From Oppiella nova (Eukaryota; Arthropoda; Arachnida; Sarcoptiformes; Oppiidae), in contig CAJPVJ010000559.1 of assembly GCA_905397405.1 (NCBI GenBank), positions 2,738 to 23,168 on the forward strand: a stretch of DNA of 20,431 nt, read 5' to 3'. Of this stretch, positions 1 to 9,866 are shown one piece after another; position 1 is the stretch's first letter, and every line of letters begins with the position of its first letter. The notes beneath the pieces are model-generated. The model was not told where the DNA came from and searched no databases. It saw only the letters and a program-made list of their open reading frames with translations. The translations under genes were made by a program, and so were the position numbers.

Positions 1-513
1 GAAGAATTTTAAGTTCATTTGTGCTGCACTTTAGTTTTTCTCAATTTATTTTACCACCATTTGTATGCAATTAATTTTATTTTCGATTTCAAAGTTTTTT
101 GCCTTTAATATTTGACTGATTTTGTTATTTTCGTAAAATTAATTACGAAATTATGAAATGAAAAGGAAGTGCAAGTTATGGTAATTAATTGCTACATAAA
201 AGAAATGAAAGTTTGGTTTATGTGTTGTGCGAACATATGAATCAGAGGTATGACCAGAGGTATGGTATGGTATTATGTGGCAAAACATTTATCGGTTCTT
301 ATTATTAATATTTATAAATATTAAATATATTTAGGTTAATTTAACTTTCGAAAAAATTTCCACTGAAATGGAAAAGTAATAAGTTTTGCAAGAATTTATT
401 CATAGGTAGTTCTTAACCCTTACATTATTTATTAAATAGTATTAAATAAACTTATGTACCTATGGTTTGCCCACATCTCTGATCACTTATAATGAAATCA
501 TGAGAGAATGCGA
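1..513. other. AT-rich non-coding stretch
   Basis: I see no coding exon, RNA gene or clear repeat here. The sequence is AT-rich with short A/T runs. A short duplicated phrase (ATGACCAGAGGTATGGTATGG region, 248-270) is the only local oddity. Confidence 0.5.
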
Positions 514-523
514 AAGAGAGAGA

Positions 524-554
<31 letters not shown>

Positions 555-569
555 TGAGAGAGAGAGAGA
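514..569. repeat. GA/TC dinucleotide microsatellite
   Basis: Nearly pure GA repeat of about 56 bases, broken twice by GTGA. On the minus strand it reads as a Ser-Leu run, which makes an artificial open frame. Confidence 0.95.
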
Positions 570-718
570 ATCCAAAAATATATGATAAAATTCATTAAAC
601 AAATTACCGCATAATTCATGTCATGTTTAACGAGTAGAAAATATATCAATAAGTCTATGGATTTAGTGATCGAGTGGTAGAGTAGCGGCAAAAAAGCAAA
701 TCTTTGTCTCATCTCTCA

Positions 719-950
719 TACCATTCCTCGCATTTGTCTTCTAATGACTTCTGGTTCTAATGACACAATAGATTTGTGGATATATTTGGCAGCACTGGAG
801 TCCTGAAAGTCATATCCATTACTGGTGTGTATGTGTTATATCACGCCATTAGATGATACTATCATTGGATTCATCGGCGTTTCGTGTTATATGTGGTCTC
901 ACATTAAGATCGATGTCTATTATAGTTATCAAATGGATTCCATGCGGGCC
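719..950 (-). pseudogene. possible decayed coding sequence or stray exons
   Basis: Two adjacent minus-strand frames read like protein but are in different phases. The first is open from 950 down to a TAA at 849-851 (33 residues, containing IHLITIIDIDLN and RNADESNDS). The second is open from 835 down to a TGA at 716-718 (39 residues, containing NGYDFQDSSAAKYIHK and EPEVIRRQM). The composition is less AT-rich than the flanks. Either a gene has lost its frame, or these are small exons of a gene running off the left edge; the second frame ends at a good donor-like GTATGA just after its ATG codon. I do not recognise the family. A chance reading cannot be excluded. Confidence 0.25.
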
Positions 951-1491
951 TCAGAATAACATAAATATCCAATTGAATAGATTTAGATAAAGCAAAGGCT
1001 AATAAAATGTTAATGTCTTTTGAGATCATACACTAAACAAATAGTGGGACAATATGTCAAAATAGTAATTCATTCACTTGTGTAGCTGTAATACCAAACT
1101 GTATATTAATCGCTAAATATTCCCAACTAATGATTTCCTCATTCCTATTGCTATCAAACGCTAATTTTTCATTGCTTTAACCCTTTAACCATTTCCACTC
1201 ACAAATTATCACAAACATATCAAATATTATTTATTGAATTTCAGTTTCAGTTTATTTTCTGACAAAAACTGTTTGGTCTTACAGTGCATTATAATTGCAG
1301 TATTGAAAGAAAGTAGTCTTTCAGGGGATACTGTTTTATCGCAATTTGTTTATTTTATCATAATTTTATTGAATACTAGATTACATTACAAATGAGTTTA
1401 TTCTCATACCACGAGCCTTTATTATAAGCAAATATTAAATTTTAATCATTGATTTAACTTTTATTTTTAAACGGAAATATATATTTTTAAA

Positions 1492-2016
1492 ATGAATACC
1501 ACCTCTAAATACATGATAATATCTTTGGACAGTTGGGATAAACAAGAATTATATTTATTCCGGATTTGTCTGATCCGTGAAACTCTTCGCGTCATTTTAG
1601 TAATCTTTGATTATATCACCGAAAGTGGTATAGTTCTGGACTTCGATGACGAGGGTCAGCCAGTATTTAGACTTGACAGACAAGACCGGGACGAGTGTCG
1701 GCGTATTCTGTTAAAACATTTTGCCTGGGTCATGCTTTGTCACCAATTTGGACTGTTAGCCATTGCACTCAACTCACTGACACTCATTCAGACATATATT
1801 GTAATATTAACTGTATTTCAAGTTTTGATCTATAATGACAACATTATAGTCTTTTTTCATGGTGACAATGTCCTACACTGGTTAAGACATTATCCAATCC
1901 ACACTATCACCAGAATGATATTAAATATATTCAGGATGTTTTCATCAATCATTGTTTATATTAATTTTATAGCATACTATAGCAGACATATCAATCATTT
2001 GATTCATTTAAATTGA
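1492..2016 (+). CDS. hypothetical membrane protein, single exon
   Basis: The frame runs 174 residues from an ATG with A at -3 to TGA, so no intron is needed. The first 80 residues are mixed and charged, with an acidic-rich segment (DFDDEGQP, about 50-57) and DRQDRDECRR at about 62-71. Two or more strongly hydrophobic stretches follow, at about 78-113 and 142-163, ending in a short His-rich tail (HINHLIHL). This suggests a polytopic or hairpin membrane protein with the N-terminus outside the lipid. There is no signal peptide and no family motif that I recognise. An AATAAA at 2072-2077, 56 bases past the stop, supports a real transcript. It converges on the minus-strand gene at 2255-2509. It could instead be a truncated fragment of a larger membrane protein. 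Function unknown. Confidence 0.5.
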   Translation: MNTTSKYMIISLDSWDKQELYLFRICLIRETLRVILVIFDYITESGIVLDFDDEGQPVFRLDRQDRDECRRILLKHFAWVMLCHQFGLLAIALNSLTLIQTYIVILTVFQVLIYNDNIIVFFHGDNVLHWLRHYPIHTITRMILNIFRMFSSIIVYINFIAYYSRHINHLIHLN

Positions 2017-2071
2017 AATTGTACATCTAAATATTTTAATTGATAAAAATTAAAGTTAAGAAATTTACTCA

Positions 2072-2077
2072 AATAAA
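2072..2077 (+). terminator. poly(A) signal for the 174-residue gene
   Basis: Canonical AATAAA 56 bases after the stop codon, in an A/T-rich 3' region before the convergent minus-strand gene. Confidence 0.5.
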
Positions 2078-2254
2078 AATTCATTCATAAATCAATATTT
2101 TAGTATAAGTTATTTAGAATATATATTTTATATTAACATTCAATAAATGGCTTTAATATTAGATTTATTTAATATAAATATCAATTACAATTTAATCTTT
2201 GCAAATAATAAATGGTTTGACGAATAAATAACTTTTAAAATAGATTTCAAGTCA

Positions 2255-2509
2255 TTACTGAGATTTGGTTTTTGAACCATTTTGCTGACCATTTCTCTGA
2301 CTATCAGTGGATCCAACTTTGACTGAGACTTTGGCTCCGACTGAGATGGTCTGGTCAGAGGGTTCTTCACACAGACTTTTGATCCTATTGACCACATATG
2401 AGACCAAGTCATTCATGTTTTTAAACTGGTGCCGACGACACAACCAAATGCCTGTCGTTATACCGATGCCCACAAACCCATTGAATACAACCACTCCTTC
2501 TAAAGACAT
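2255..2509 (-). CDS. small single-span membrane protein, hypothetical
   Basis: 84 residues from ATG, with an in-frame TAA three codons upstream, so this Met is the only possible start for a one-exon gene. Residues about 6-23 form one hydrophobic, glycine-rich segment (VVVFNGFVGIGITTGIWL). It is followed at once by CRRHQFK, the positive-inside pattern of an N-terminal membrane anchor or uncleaved signal anchor. The remaining 55 residues are hydrophilic, end in a Gln/Ser/Lys-rich tail and would face the cytosol. The segment is visibly more GC-rich than the DNA around it. A minus-strand AATAAA lies 86 bases past the stop (TTTATT on the + strand at 2164-2169). Small anchors of this kind occur in mitochondrial and ER complexes, but I cannot name a family. 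Overlapping frames on both strands look like shadows of this one. Confidence 0.45.
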   Translation of the reverse strand: MSLEGVVVFNGFVGIGITTGIWLCRRHQFKNMNDLVSYVVNRIKSLCEEPSDQTISVGAKVSVKVGSTDSQRNGQQNGSKTKSQ

Positions 2510-3461
2510 ATCCTTTTAAACCTTAAATAAACTCGATTTTAATGATATAAACAAAATTTAATTAATGTCTCACTCACTTATCTATCAATAAATAGATTAT
2601 ATCTTTCTGTTATCAACTGTATTTCAGTTGACTTTAATTTTATATAATTCAAACATTGAATAATCAAAACAATAGTAAATCAATAATCAACTAATCTCTC
2701 GCTCTATAAGTATGTTACGCAACGTTTTCAGTAGACTTTGCATCAATTTTATATTGATTGTCAGCTTATAATTAATTAGAAAACAATTTATTTGATGGAA
2801 AAACTTAATTGATTGCAAACATAAGTTATAATATGTGTGTTTGGGTTGTAAACAGGGACTGCTATTAATCAATTAGTGAATGAAAGGAATGGCACACTTA
2901 ATCCGATATACAATATATACATTTAGCTCTTAATTGAATTAACTTTATTGCCCATAATTACCGGTAATTAATGTCTGACTATAAATTAATTTAGTTTTTT
3001 AGGCACTACTTTAAGCTCAAAAAGTAATGCTATCTTCACATGCAATCATTTATTTGAACAAAAATCTTTGTTTTTCTGAATAAGTTTTCACAATTGAGCG
3101 CATTTTGAGAAAACTTTATTATAAGTATAAATAAAAATAAAAGATTTTTCAAATAAAACAACAAAAGCGGAAGAATATAATGCACAACACCATTAATATT
3201 AAAATAAAAAGTGTTTTAACTTTTTAAGATTTAATTTCTTACATTTGCACTCAATTTCCAAAACAATATAGTGTTTGCAAAAAATCGATTATATTTTATA
3301 TACGAATCAAGAAGTTTTCGTTTATATTATTTTCGTTTATCACAAGAAATGGATTTGATTTTCGAGATAACAGCGAATCATAATATACTGAAAGAAAGAA
3401 TATTTATATTTATATACAAAAGGCTTTGAATTATTGGATTTACAGTGCATTGCAATGAATG
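2510..3461. other. AT-rich intergenic stretch
   Basis: No exon, RNA gene or clear repeat is supported. Short inverted A/T phrases such as ATTACCGGTAAT at 2957-2968 are isolated. Confidence 0.5.
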
Positions 3462-3505
3462 TATATAAGGCTACAGAGAAGGAGTGAGTGATACTCGCAG
3501 TCAGT
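3462..3505 (+). promoter_or_regulatory. possible TATA/initiator core promoter
   Basis: TATATAAGG at 3462-3470 is followed by an arthropod-type initiator TCAGT at 3501-3505. The block of raised GC between them is typical of a core promoter. The spacing (about 41 bases from the first T of TATA to the initiator A) is about 10 longer than the ideal, which lowers confidence. A frame from 3525 to 3890 follows, but it ends in the TC microsatellite and does not look convincing as protein. The segment 3600-3770 could be 5' UTR or a small exon. Confidence 0.25.
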
Positions 3506-3834
3506 AGTCATTTGGAGAAATGCTATGTTATTATACAGAGGGGAGGGTTTGTATGTATTTGTATTTTCTTCAATAACTGACTTTATTTGTGATACATTGA
3601 TGACAGGTCTGCAGCCATTGTTCACCATCTGCTGTCTTCAATCATTACCCGTGCGATCGGTATTACTAGACGTGAAAAGAGGACAACAGTTTATGGCAAC
3701 AATACGACTACCAATGCATACAATGCTCTCCAGAGACACAACAAAACAAATTACATTTTCTCTAATTTCTAATAGATTACCAAAAAGTAGACAAATACAG
3801 ACACAAACAAAAATCAAGTCTACTCTTTTCGACT

Positions 3835-3866
<32 letters not shown>

Positions 3867-3874
3867 TCTCTCTC
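3835..3874. repeat. TC/GA dinucleotide microsatellite
   Basis: TC repeat of about 40 bases with one CA interruption. It creates spurious Ser-Leu or Arg-Glu repeats in overlapping frames on both strands. Confidence 0.95.
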
Positions 3875-3890
3875 GCTTTCAAATCTTTAG

Positions 3891-5079
3891 TAGACTTTTC
3901 CTTAATATCATTTGATACCTCTTATTCCTATGACTCCGAAAAAATTTATATCTACTTTTGATTTTTTTATTTTATTTTATTTCATTTTTCTTAATAATCA
4001 GTTTAGTATTAATGGAAACCGGAATTAGATTTATTTTTTGTTGTTTCACAATATCTTAAAATCAGATATTTTGTAAAATATTTTGAAAAACCAGTTGATA
4101 TACAGTAGACTCTAGAGTAGAGTATAGTAAATGAAGACTTCATTTGATTTCACCAGATTTTTTGCACATAAATATAAACTTTCTTATTGTCAAAATTGAG
4201 TAAAATTTCAGTCATTGAAGTGCTCATTGATTATAAAAATTTAATGGTTGGAGACATATAGAAAAACATACTTTAGATATCAATTTCCCAAATAATGACA
4301 CAAATAAATAACTTTTATTATATACTTTACTATAAAATATATGTTATTATCGCTAGGCTTGCACTTGATTTTTGTTTAAAAATGACTTTTAAAGAAATAT
4401 ACTTAAAGATTTCTACATAAAATAAAGTTATATAAAACGTTAATAAAAATGTTTATTTGAATAATTCAGACAAGAAATATATAATACATATAAATATTAA
4501 TATAAAATTTATGTTATAAAGTGTAAAATTTCAAAAAAGAGTTTAAACTAAACATATTTATTTGGGTATAAATAAAACTAAATTAAATTGCACTCAACAA
4601 AACTCTATTAACTGTTATAAATTGTAAAGTACATTTTTATTTATTCAAATTAATTATTAACGACAGGATATGTATCACAGGAAATGAAATTTTCATTCAT
4701 AATATTTTATTCTGGTTTGACTGATGGTTATGTATAACGAGATGTATTATATTATTTACTTCATTACAGAATTTTATCAATAATGAGATATAACGCTAAA
4801 ATGTCATAAGTTTTCAGTGCATAGTCTATGATTGTATGGATTTTTCGGTCATATTTCACAAAAGAAAATTTTGCAATTAGTGTTAATAAGAGCTAAATCT
4901 GGAGCCCGTCTCTCAACACAATAAATGACTCAAAAGTGAGGACAATATGACGAGAGGACACGTACTGACACGTATAATGAAGCTGTCTTTCCACTATCGT
5001 TAGCCATTCTCCGACTCGCAAACACTACTCTATTGTATGGACTATAATAATAATAACGAAAACTTTTCTCTCTCCGCAA
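3891..5079. other. AT-rich intergenic stretch
   Basis: No gene is supported. From about 4880 onward the base composition rises toward the promoter-like block that follows, with repeated ACACGTA phrases at about 4958-4978. Confidence 0.5.
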
Positions 5080-5306
5080 AACTCAAACTCCAACTCTCGA
5101 TGGCTTAATGTGAGTGAGTTTTTGGCGGCGAAATAGAGTTGTGTTTGAGTTTGAGTTCATATCTGTATAAACATAGGAATCGACGCATTGCTCGTTGCCT
5201 TCATCTGTCGCTTTCACGTGTGTTTACTCTCCGCCTCAAAACCATTACAATCGATATATTATATATAAAACAGAGCCAACACTCGCTTCGGCCAACATTT
5301 TCAGTC
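5080..5306 (+). promoter_or_regulatory. promoter-like block with E-box, TATA and initiator
   Basis: This block is clearly richer in G+C than its surroundings. It contains an imperfect inverted repeat (CTCAAACTCCAACTCT, 5084-5097, against 5135-5155), an E-box CACGTG at 5215-5220, a TATATAAAA box at 5262-5270 and an initiator TCAGTC at 5301-5306. A second CACGTG lies at 5406-5411. TATA to initiator is slightly long (about 39 bases from TATAAAA). CACGTG is the classical site for bHLH factors, including clock and Myc/Max types; its use here is inference. Transcription would run rightward toward the short exon at 5587-5638. Confidence 0.45.
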
Positions 5307-5586
5307 TGCAGACAACAGTCTAACATATGATACACACATCAAATCTTGGGATCTCTTTACTGTAATATCTTTTTACTGTTATATATTCCGACTGATAGTG
5401 CAGTACACGTGCAGTAATGCCTATGACTTTCGTGTGTTATATAAGTTATATTTGTGCTAAAAACTAGTCGTTTGGCAAATCATAGGATTTGACACATCGA
5501 TAGAATATTCTTGTGCTCCATATCTATATAATATTCTGTAATGGATTTGATGGTCAACAGCAAAATGAGTTGATATAATTGATAGG

Positions 5587-5638
5587 ATGGGTCTATCCAT
5601 CGGCGCTTATTTCATGATACCATTGATTTGTCTCGAAG
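5587..5638 (+). CDS. candidate signal-peptide first exon (partial gene)
   Basis: ATG opens a 17-codon frame (MGLSIGAYFMIPLICLE) that ends in a consensus donor, G|GTAATT at 5639, leaving phase 1. The segment is more GC-rich than its flanks, is hydrophobic like a secretory leader, and sits about 280 bases downstream of the promoter-like block. A phase-1 intron right after a leader is common in genes for secreted and cell-surface proteins. A short upstream frame (ATG 5540 to TGA 5572) would precede it in the transcript. No convincing second exon is seen before 10.6 kb. An acceptor at about 5737 would give only a 34-residue product. By phase it could join exon 2 of the secreted-protein gene at 11377, which would make it an alternative first exon. 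Unproven. Confidence 0.35.
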
Positions 5639-6277
5639 GTAATTAATAAGTCATTAATTACTTCATATTTCAAATCCTTACCAACAATTTTTTAGTTTCT
5701 CATAATTAAAATTAATTAATTTTCTATTGATTTCAGTTATAATTAGTATTTATAATGACTTATTTTCTCAAAAGTCATTAATATTGTAATCGAGAAGACA
5801 TTTCATTTAGTCAGTCTCTAGATATGCAATTAGTTTATATAATTTTGTCATTAATGTTTTGATTTATTTTAATCTTCATAAAGAAAATTAGAAAAGAATA
5901 AAAATTTAATTATTTTTGCCTTAAATATCATTTTCATACTACGAGAAATAATGAGATTGTGCTTTAATTTAAATATAAACTTTTTATTTAATAAAATTTG
6001 CCTTTTGTTTGTACAGCATTTTCTGCTACTGTTGTCTGAATTATTATATTAAGTGAAGACAAATCAAGTGATGATAGAATTAGTGAAATAATTTACCATT
6101 TTTGCAAAAAATTAAATTATCTCATTAATAATTTATAGTTAATAATATTTATGCAAACAAATGCTAATATGCCTAAATTATTTATAAATTCTTGTATACA
6201 CCACTATACTGTGTATAGAATTTAATCAGTTTATTATTATTACTTAAAAAGTATTTTAGGTATATTATCCTGTATAC
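5639..6277. other. AT-rich stretch, possible intron
   Basis: No coding signal beyond the leader exon. If that exon is real, this is intron sequence. Confidence 0.4.
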
Positions 6278-6669
6278 CAGACTCCTCAAAGATAGGCTCC
6301 TTGGAGCCTAATTCTTACACGTTTTTAATATCCTTCAACTGTTTGGCTCACAAATGTAGTAAACATTAGTGTGAGTGAGAGTTATAAAATATTAATTTGA
6401 ATTATAAACTGTAATTTTTAAATAAAGCATTTATTTTAGTATTTTTATGTCTAAAATATTGACTAACTTATAGAAATGTATATGATAAGTTTCTATTAGT
6501 TAAGTTTGTTATTATTTTTAAAACTATAATTCTCTACTATAAATCAATATAGAAATGTCTAGAAATTTGTCATTTAAAGGTGACTTTGAATACAGTAAAA
6601 ATAGTAATGATATTTGTGTCTGTAAAGAGCTTTATCTACAGATAATCTATATGAAATAAATAAATTATG
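6278..6669 (+). repeat. left inverted arm
   Basis: About 392 bases, imperfectly complementary to 7722-8114. Divergence is moderate and includes small indels, so the two arms have aged separately. Confidence 0.75.
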
Positions 6670-6860
6670 TTCTACATATTTTTTGTTTTTTAACACTTTT
6701 GAGGTCTCTGCTATAAAGGGTTTCTATAACTCTATCACTAAAATAGGAATTAAATTTTTTAATATCACTACTAAACTAAACAACGGTGTGATAATTAAAT
6801 GCACAAAATTAATTACTACTCTACATCAAAAAAAACATATGGGTGCACTACATGGTTTAA

Positions 6861-7311
6861 GTTGCACACAGTGTGACCAACTCTTGTTTCGTAATTAGTG
6901 GACATTTTATTAAAATAATTGAATAAATAGAGGACAAATAGTGGACAACATATTTTATAGCGGAATTGAATTACAATTTTTTTTGAAAATATTTTTACTG
7001 TTTATCTCATTAACAGCAGAAATTTTTGACTAATTTTGTCATTAGTTTTTTATATATATTTTCCGATAAATTTGCTGCAATTAAATGAAATTTAGTTAAA
7101 TTGTAATGTATTTTATTATGATTATAATGTGAAATGCAATTTACATAACAATTTTAAGTTGCAATTATTTTTCTAAATAAAGCATTTTATAATTTTCACA
7201 AATAAAGGACATTCAATGTCTACTATTTCTAATTTAAAGCACAGAGGGCAGACACCCTAAATAGAGGACTGTCCTTTCCAATAAAGGACGGTTGGTCACA
7301 CTGGTTGCACA
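6861..7311. mobile_element. hAT-like MITE with 8-bp target duplication
   Basis: The element proper is 6869-7303 (435 bp). It starts CAGTGTGACCAAC and ends GTTGGTCACACTG, a perfect 13-bp terminal inverted repeat. It is flanked on both sides by the identical octamer GTTGCACA (6861-6868 and 7304-7311). An 8-bp target duplication with CAGTG-type ends is the signature of hAT superfamily transposons. The interior has no transposase and carries several AGGAC/GTCC phrases near both ends (TAGTGGACA, AAAGGACA, TAGAGGACT, AAAGGACG), probably transposase-binding subterminal repeats. It is a non-autonomous deletion derivative. It sits inside the loop of the larger inverted-arm element, so it inserted later. 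Confidence 0.88.
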
Positions 7312-7329
7312 CATGGTCTTACAACTCTA

Positions 7330-7592
7330 TTTATAGATTTAATGGTCGGCATAGGTATGGTTAGGTATTTCAAAACCTTCCGATTTATAACCCTCATAAG
7401 TCCAAAGTCTCCCGGAATTAAGGTACATGTCCCCCTCCCGGTTGACTGTCAACCTTGACTTTAGTTTCCCGGAATAAAAATTACTGATTTTTAAGCTACA
7501 ATTGGACCGGGAATAGTGACTTCTAGTATGGAGAGGGGAAATTTCCATCCCGGTCATCGGGTTCCCATGTAACCTGGTTATAAAAGATGTCA
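7330..7592 (-). other. GC-richer interior segment of the long-arm element
   Basis: This part stands out for its G+C in a very AT-rich region. It holds five CCCGG/CCGGG sites within 143 bases (7411, 7437, 7468, 7507, 7549) and a perfect 15-base palindrome, GGTTGACTGTCAACC at 7440-7454. On the minus strand it is open for 84 codons, but the frame begins at a TTG and has no recognisable domain, so I do not call it a gene. It may be the original interior (cargo or subterminal repeats) of the long-arm element, or a fragment of another transposon. Confidence 0.4.
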
Positions 7593-7721
7593 ATAACTCT
7601 TTTATAAATAATTTTTATTTATAGCAACATGCATGTATTTATAGATTTTGAATTTGTTTCATACAACTATCTAGACCTATAACAGTGACAACTAAAATAT
7701 GTTTTTTTTAAATATGTGGCT

Positions 7722-8114
7722 CATAATTTATTTATTTCATATATATTATCAGTAGATAAAGTACTATACAAACACAAATATCATTACTGTTTTTACTATA
7801 TTCATGGTTACCTGTAAATATGTGATTTCTAGACATTTCTATATTGATTTTTAATAGAGAAATATAGTTTTAAAAATATTCACGAACTTAACAAATAGAA
7901 ACTAATCGGATAGATTTCTATCAATTAGTCAATTGTTTTAACATATAAACACTAAAACAAATACTTAATTTAAAAATTACAGTTTATAATTTTCATTAAA
8001 TACTTTATATCTCTCACTTACAATAATGTGTACTATATTTGTGAGCCAAACATTTGAAGGATATTAAAAACGTGTGAGAGTTTGACTCCTAGATTGACTC
8101 CTTAGTCGAGTCTG
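7722..8114 (-). repeat. right inverted arm
   Basis: About 393 bases, the mirror of the left arm. It ends in GAGTCTG at 8108-8114, against CAGACTC at 6278-6284. Confidence 0.75.
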
Positions 8115-8441
8115 ACCTATAATGTACACTCCAGCCATTCCGAGCCACACTATGAGTGACACAACTTTGAACATTTTAACATTAGTCTCAATACTCAATA
8201 TTATTTACAGTTTTGTCAGTATTAATGTGGCCCGGATTACAATGAATTAGCATCGTAGATGCCCTAGACCAGTGTGTTACTGTGTTTCAAGGGTTACAAA
8301 TAGTTTTATTTTCTAATACTTCTAATACTTATAAGTTATAACATTACTAATTGCTCATACTACTGACTTTTTGAACTCAATGATCAAGACACTAATATGT
8401 GTTATAAATCAGACGAACAATAAACAAATAAATAACAATTT

Positions 8442-8444
<3 letters not shown>
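8115..8444. other. intergenic stretch
   Basis: No gene supported. The sequence around 8230-8290 is somewhat less AT-rich but carries stops in all frames. Confidence 0.4.

Positions 8445-8474
<30 letters not shown>
8445..8474. repeat. AG dinucleotide microsatellite
   Basis: Pure AG repeat of 30 bases, the third GA-type array in the window. Confidence 0.95.
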
Positions 8475-8480
<6 letters not shown>

Positions 8481-9569
8481 AACCTTTCCATGTAACTTTG
8501 GGTTATTTATATAACACTAATAATCAATAAAATGATTATAAACAATATTCTAGTGATTATAAACTATATTTATTAAATTTAGATTAAGAATTGTAGTAAA
8601 CTCTCAATATCATAATCACATAGGAATTGTCAGTATATTGTAGGTTTAGTGTTTATTTATTAGATTTGGTTATAATTTCATTATTAATTACTAATTTTGT
8701 AAATTTAACCAGCTACGATGTTTGTGATTCTATTATATAATTAACCAAATTAAAAATTACCTTAAATAGTAATTTAATTGATTTTAAAAGTAATTAAATC
8801 TTTTTTATTGTAAATGCAATGTAAACTGTAATAAACAACAACTCATTCATTTAATACAAAATACATAAGTTATAACCATACATAATATAAAGTTTTAATT
8901 AAATAAATAATCAACTAATTTTAGTAAATAGTAAATAACACCATACCGTGTATAATAATTAATTAATTAATTTTTTAACATTATAAATATTTTAATTTAA
9001 TTAGCTTTTAACTCAATAAATTTAACAAACAATAAGGCAACCTTGAACATATTGAACTCACTGGTATTGGAATACTGTAATTTAAATTTAATAGCAAAAA
9101 CCTTTTTTCAATAAAATACTACTACTATTAATAACTTTACCCAACAATTAAAATATTTATTAGCGTTACTATATTACTATCTTATACAAAGTTATTTATA
9201 AACCACAAAAATAAACTAAATCAAGATTATCTGGCTAATAAAATGTATAACATTGGCATATTAGTAATTAAATGCTAATAGAAAGAGTATTGATTTTTAA
9301 ATGTTAAAAACATTTAATATGTGCTAATATTGTGAACACTGAAAAAAATGTTGATTTTATTGACAATTCAAGGATAACTGATAAAACATTTTTGCGGTCT
9401 TTTTCCCCATAAAACTCAAAGTGTTTTCTAAAAATACAATTATTTTTAAAATAGTTATTATTAATATACAAAACGACTATATTAACTCTGCTTTTTAAAT
9501 GACTTTATACCTATTATAATAATATTAAAGTATATTTTATACATTTGTTTTGAATATGTATACAGAGTA
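8475..9569. other. very AT-rich intergenic stretch
   Basis: No exon, RNA gene or transposon end is supported. TTAATTAATTAATTAA-type phrases near 8959-8972 are simple low-complexity sequence. Confidence 0.5.
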
Positions 9570-9866
9570 ATCAAAAGGTATACTTAGCGTTAACTTATAT
9601 ATAGATTTAACTTAGCTTTCATATAACTATATGAATTGAAATTAATCAAATACAGTCTCTCAAATATTTTATCTTATAAGCAATATATCTGTGCTTTCGA
9701 CTAAGGTATAAAATCTTACATTAGTATAAGTATACTTTAGTAGAAAGCACAAAAATATTGCTTATAAGATCAAATAATTGAGAGACTGGATTTGATTTGT
9801 TTCACGTCATATACAAAACAATATTTTATAAGCATATGAAAGCAACGTTGAAATATACCTTTTGAT
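9570..9866. mobile_element. palindromic MITE-like element (~297 bp)
   Basis: Outer ends are a perfect 13-base inverted repeat, ATCAAAAGGTATA (9570-9582) against TATACCTTTTGAT (9854-9866). The inner arms 9653-9710 and 9731-9788 are strongly complementary (CAGTCTCTCAA, ATCTTATAAGCAATAT and GTGCTTTC all have mirrors). They leave a loop of about 20 bases, so the transcript or single strand would fold into one long hairpin. The intermediate parts are more diverged (GCTTTCATAT against its mirror at 9834-9843). A short target duplication could not be fixed. There is no coding capacity. Confidence 0.65.

Larger units (their letters stand above)
6278..8114. mobile_element. non-autonomous element with ~390-bp inverted arms
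   Basis: Bases 6278-6669 and 7722-8114 are imperfect reverse complements over their whole length, judged by eye. Matches include GTTTGGCTCACAAATGTAGT (left) against its mirror near 8037-8052, AGAAATGTCTAGAAATTTGT against 7830-7845, and ACAGTTTATAA (7979-7989) against its mirror in the left arm. The outermost ends read CAGACTC...GAGTCTG. A weaker inverted match seems to continue 15-20 bases outward, so the exact ends and any target duplication are not resolved. The interior is about 1 kb, nearly half of it a younger nested MITE. Long-armed elements of this shape are known as foldback or long-TIR (for example Mutator-like) transposons; the class is not determined. No transposase is present. Confidence 0.75.

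Noticed and set aside
452-712. Minus-strand open frame with a long Ser-Leu run
   Set aside because: About half of it is the GA microsatellite read in one frame; the rest is hydrophobic AT-rich translation without a family signal.
3638-3862. Minus-strand frame with Arg-Glu repeats
   Set aside because: Opposite reading of the TC microsatellite.
3525-3890. 121-codon plus-strand open frame after the possible promoter
   Set aside because: It ends in the TC microsatellite, has no domain or good start context, and other frames read equally well. At most part of it is a UTR or small exon.
5139-5330. 63-codon plus-strand frame
   Set aside because: It lies across the E-box, TATA and initiator of the promoter-like block; random composition.
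6683-6898. 71-codon plus-strand frame
   Set aside because: It crosses from the inner arm of one transposon into the end of the nested MITE, so it cannot be an old gene.
7339-7593. 84-codon minus-strand frame
   Set aside because: It starts at TTG, has no recognisable domain, and is full of repeated CCCGG motifs; reported as a sequence oddity instead.
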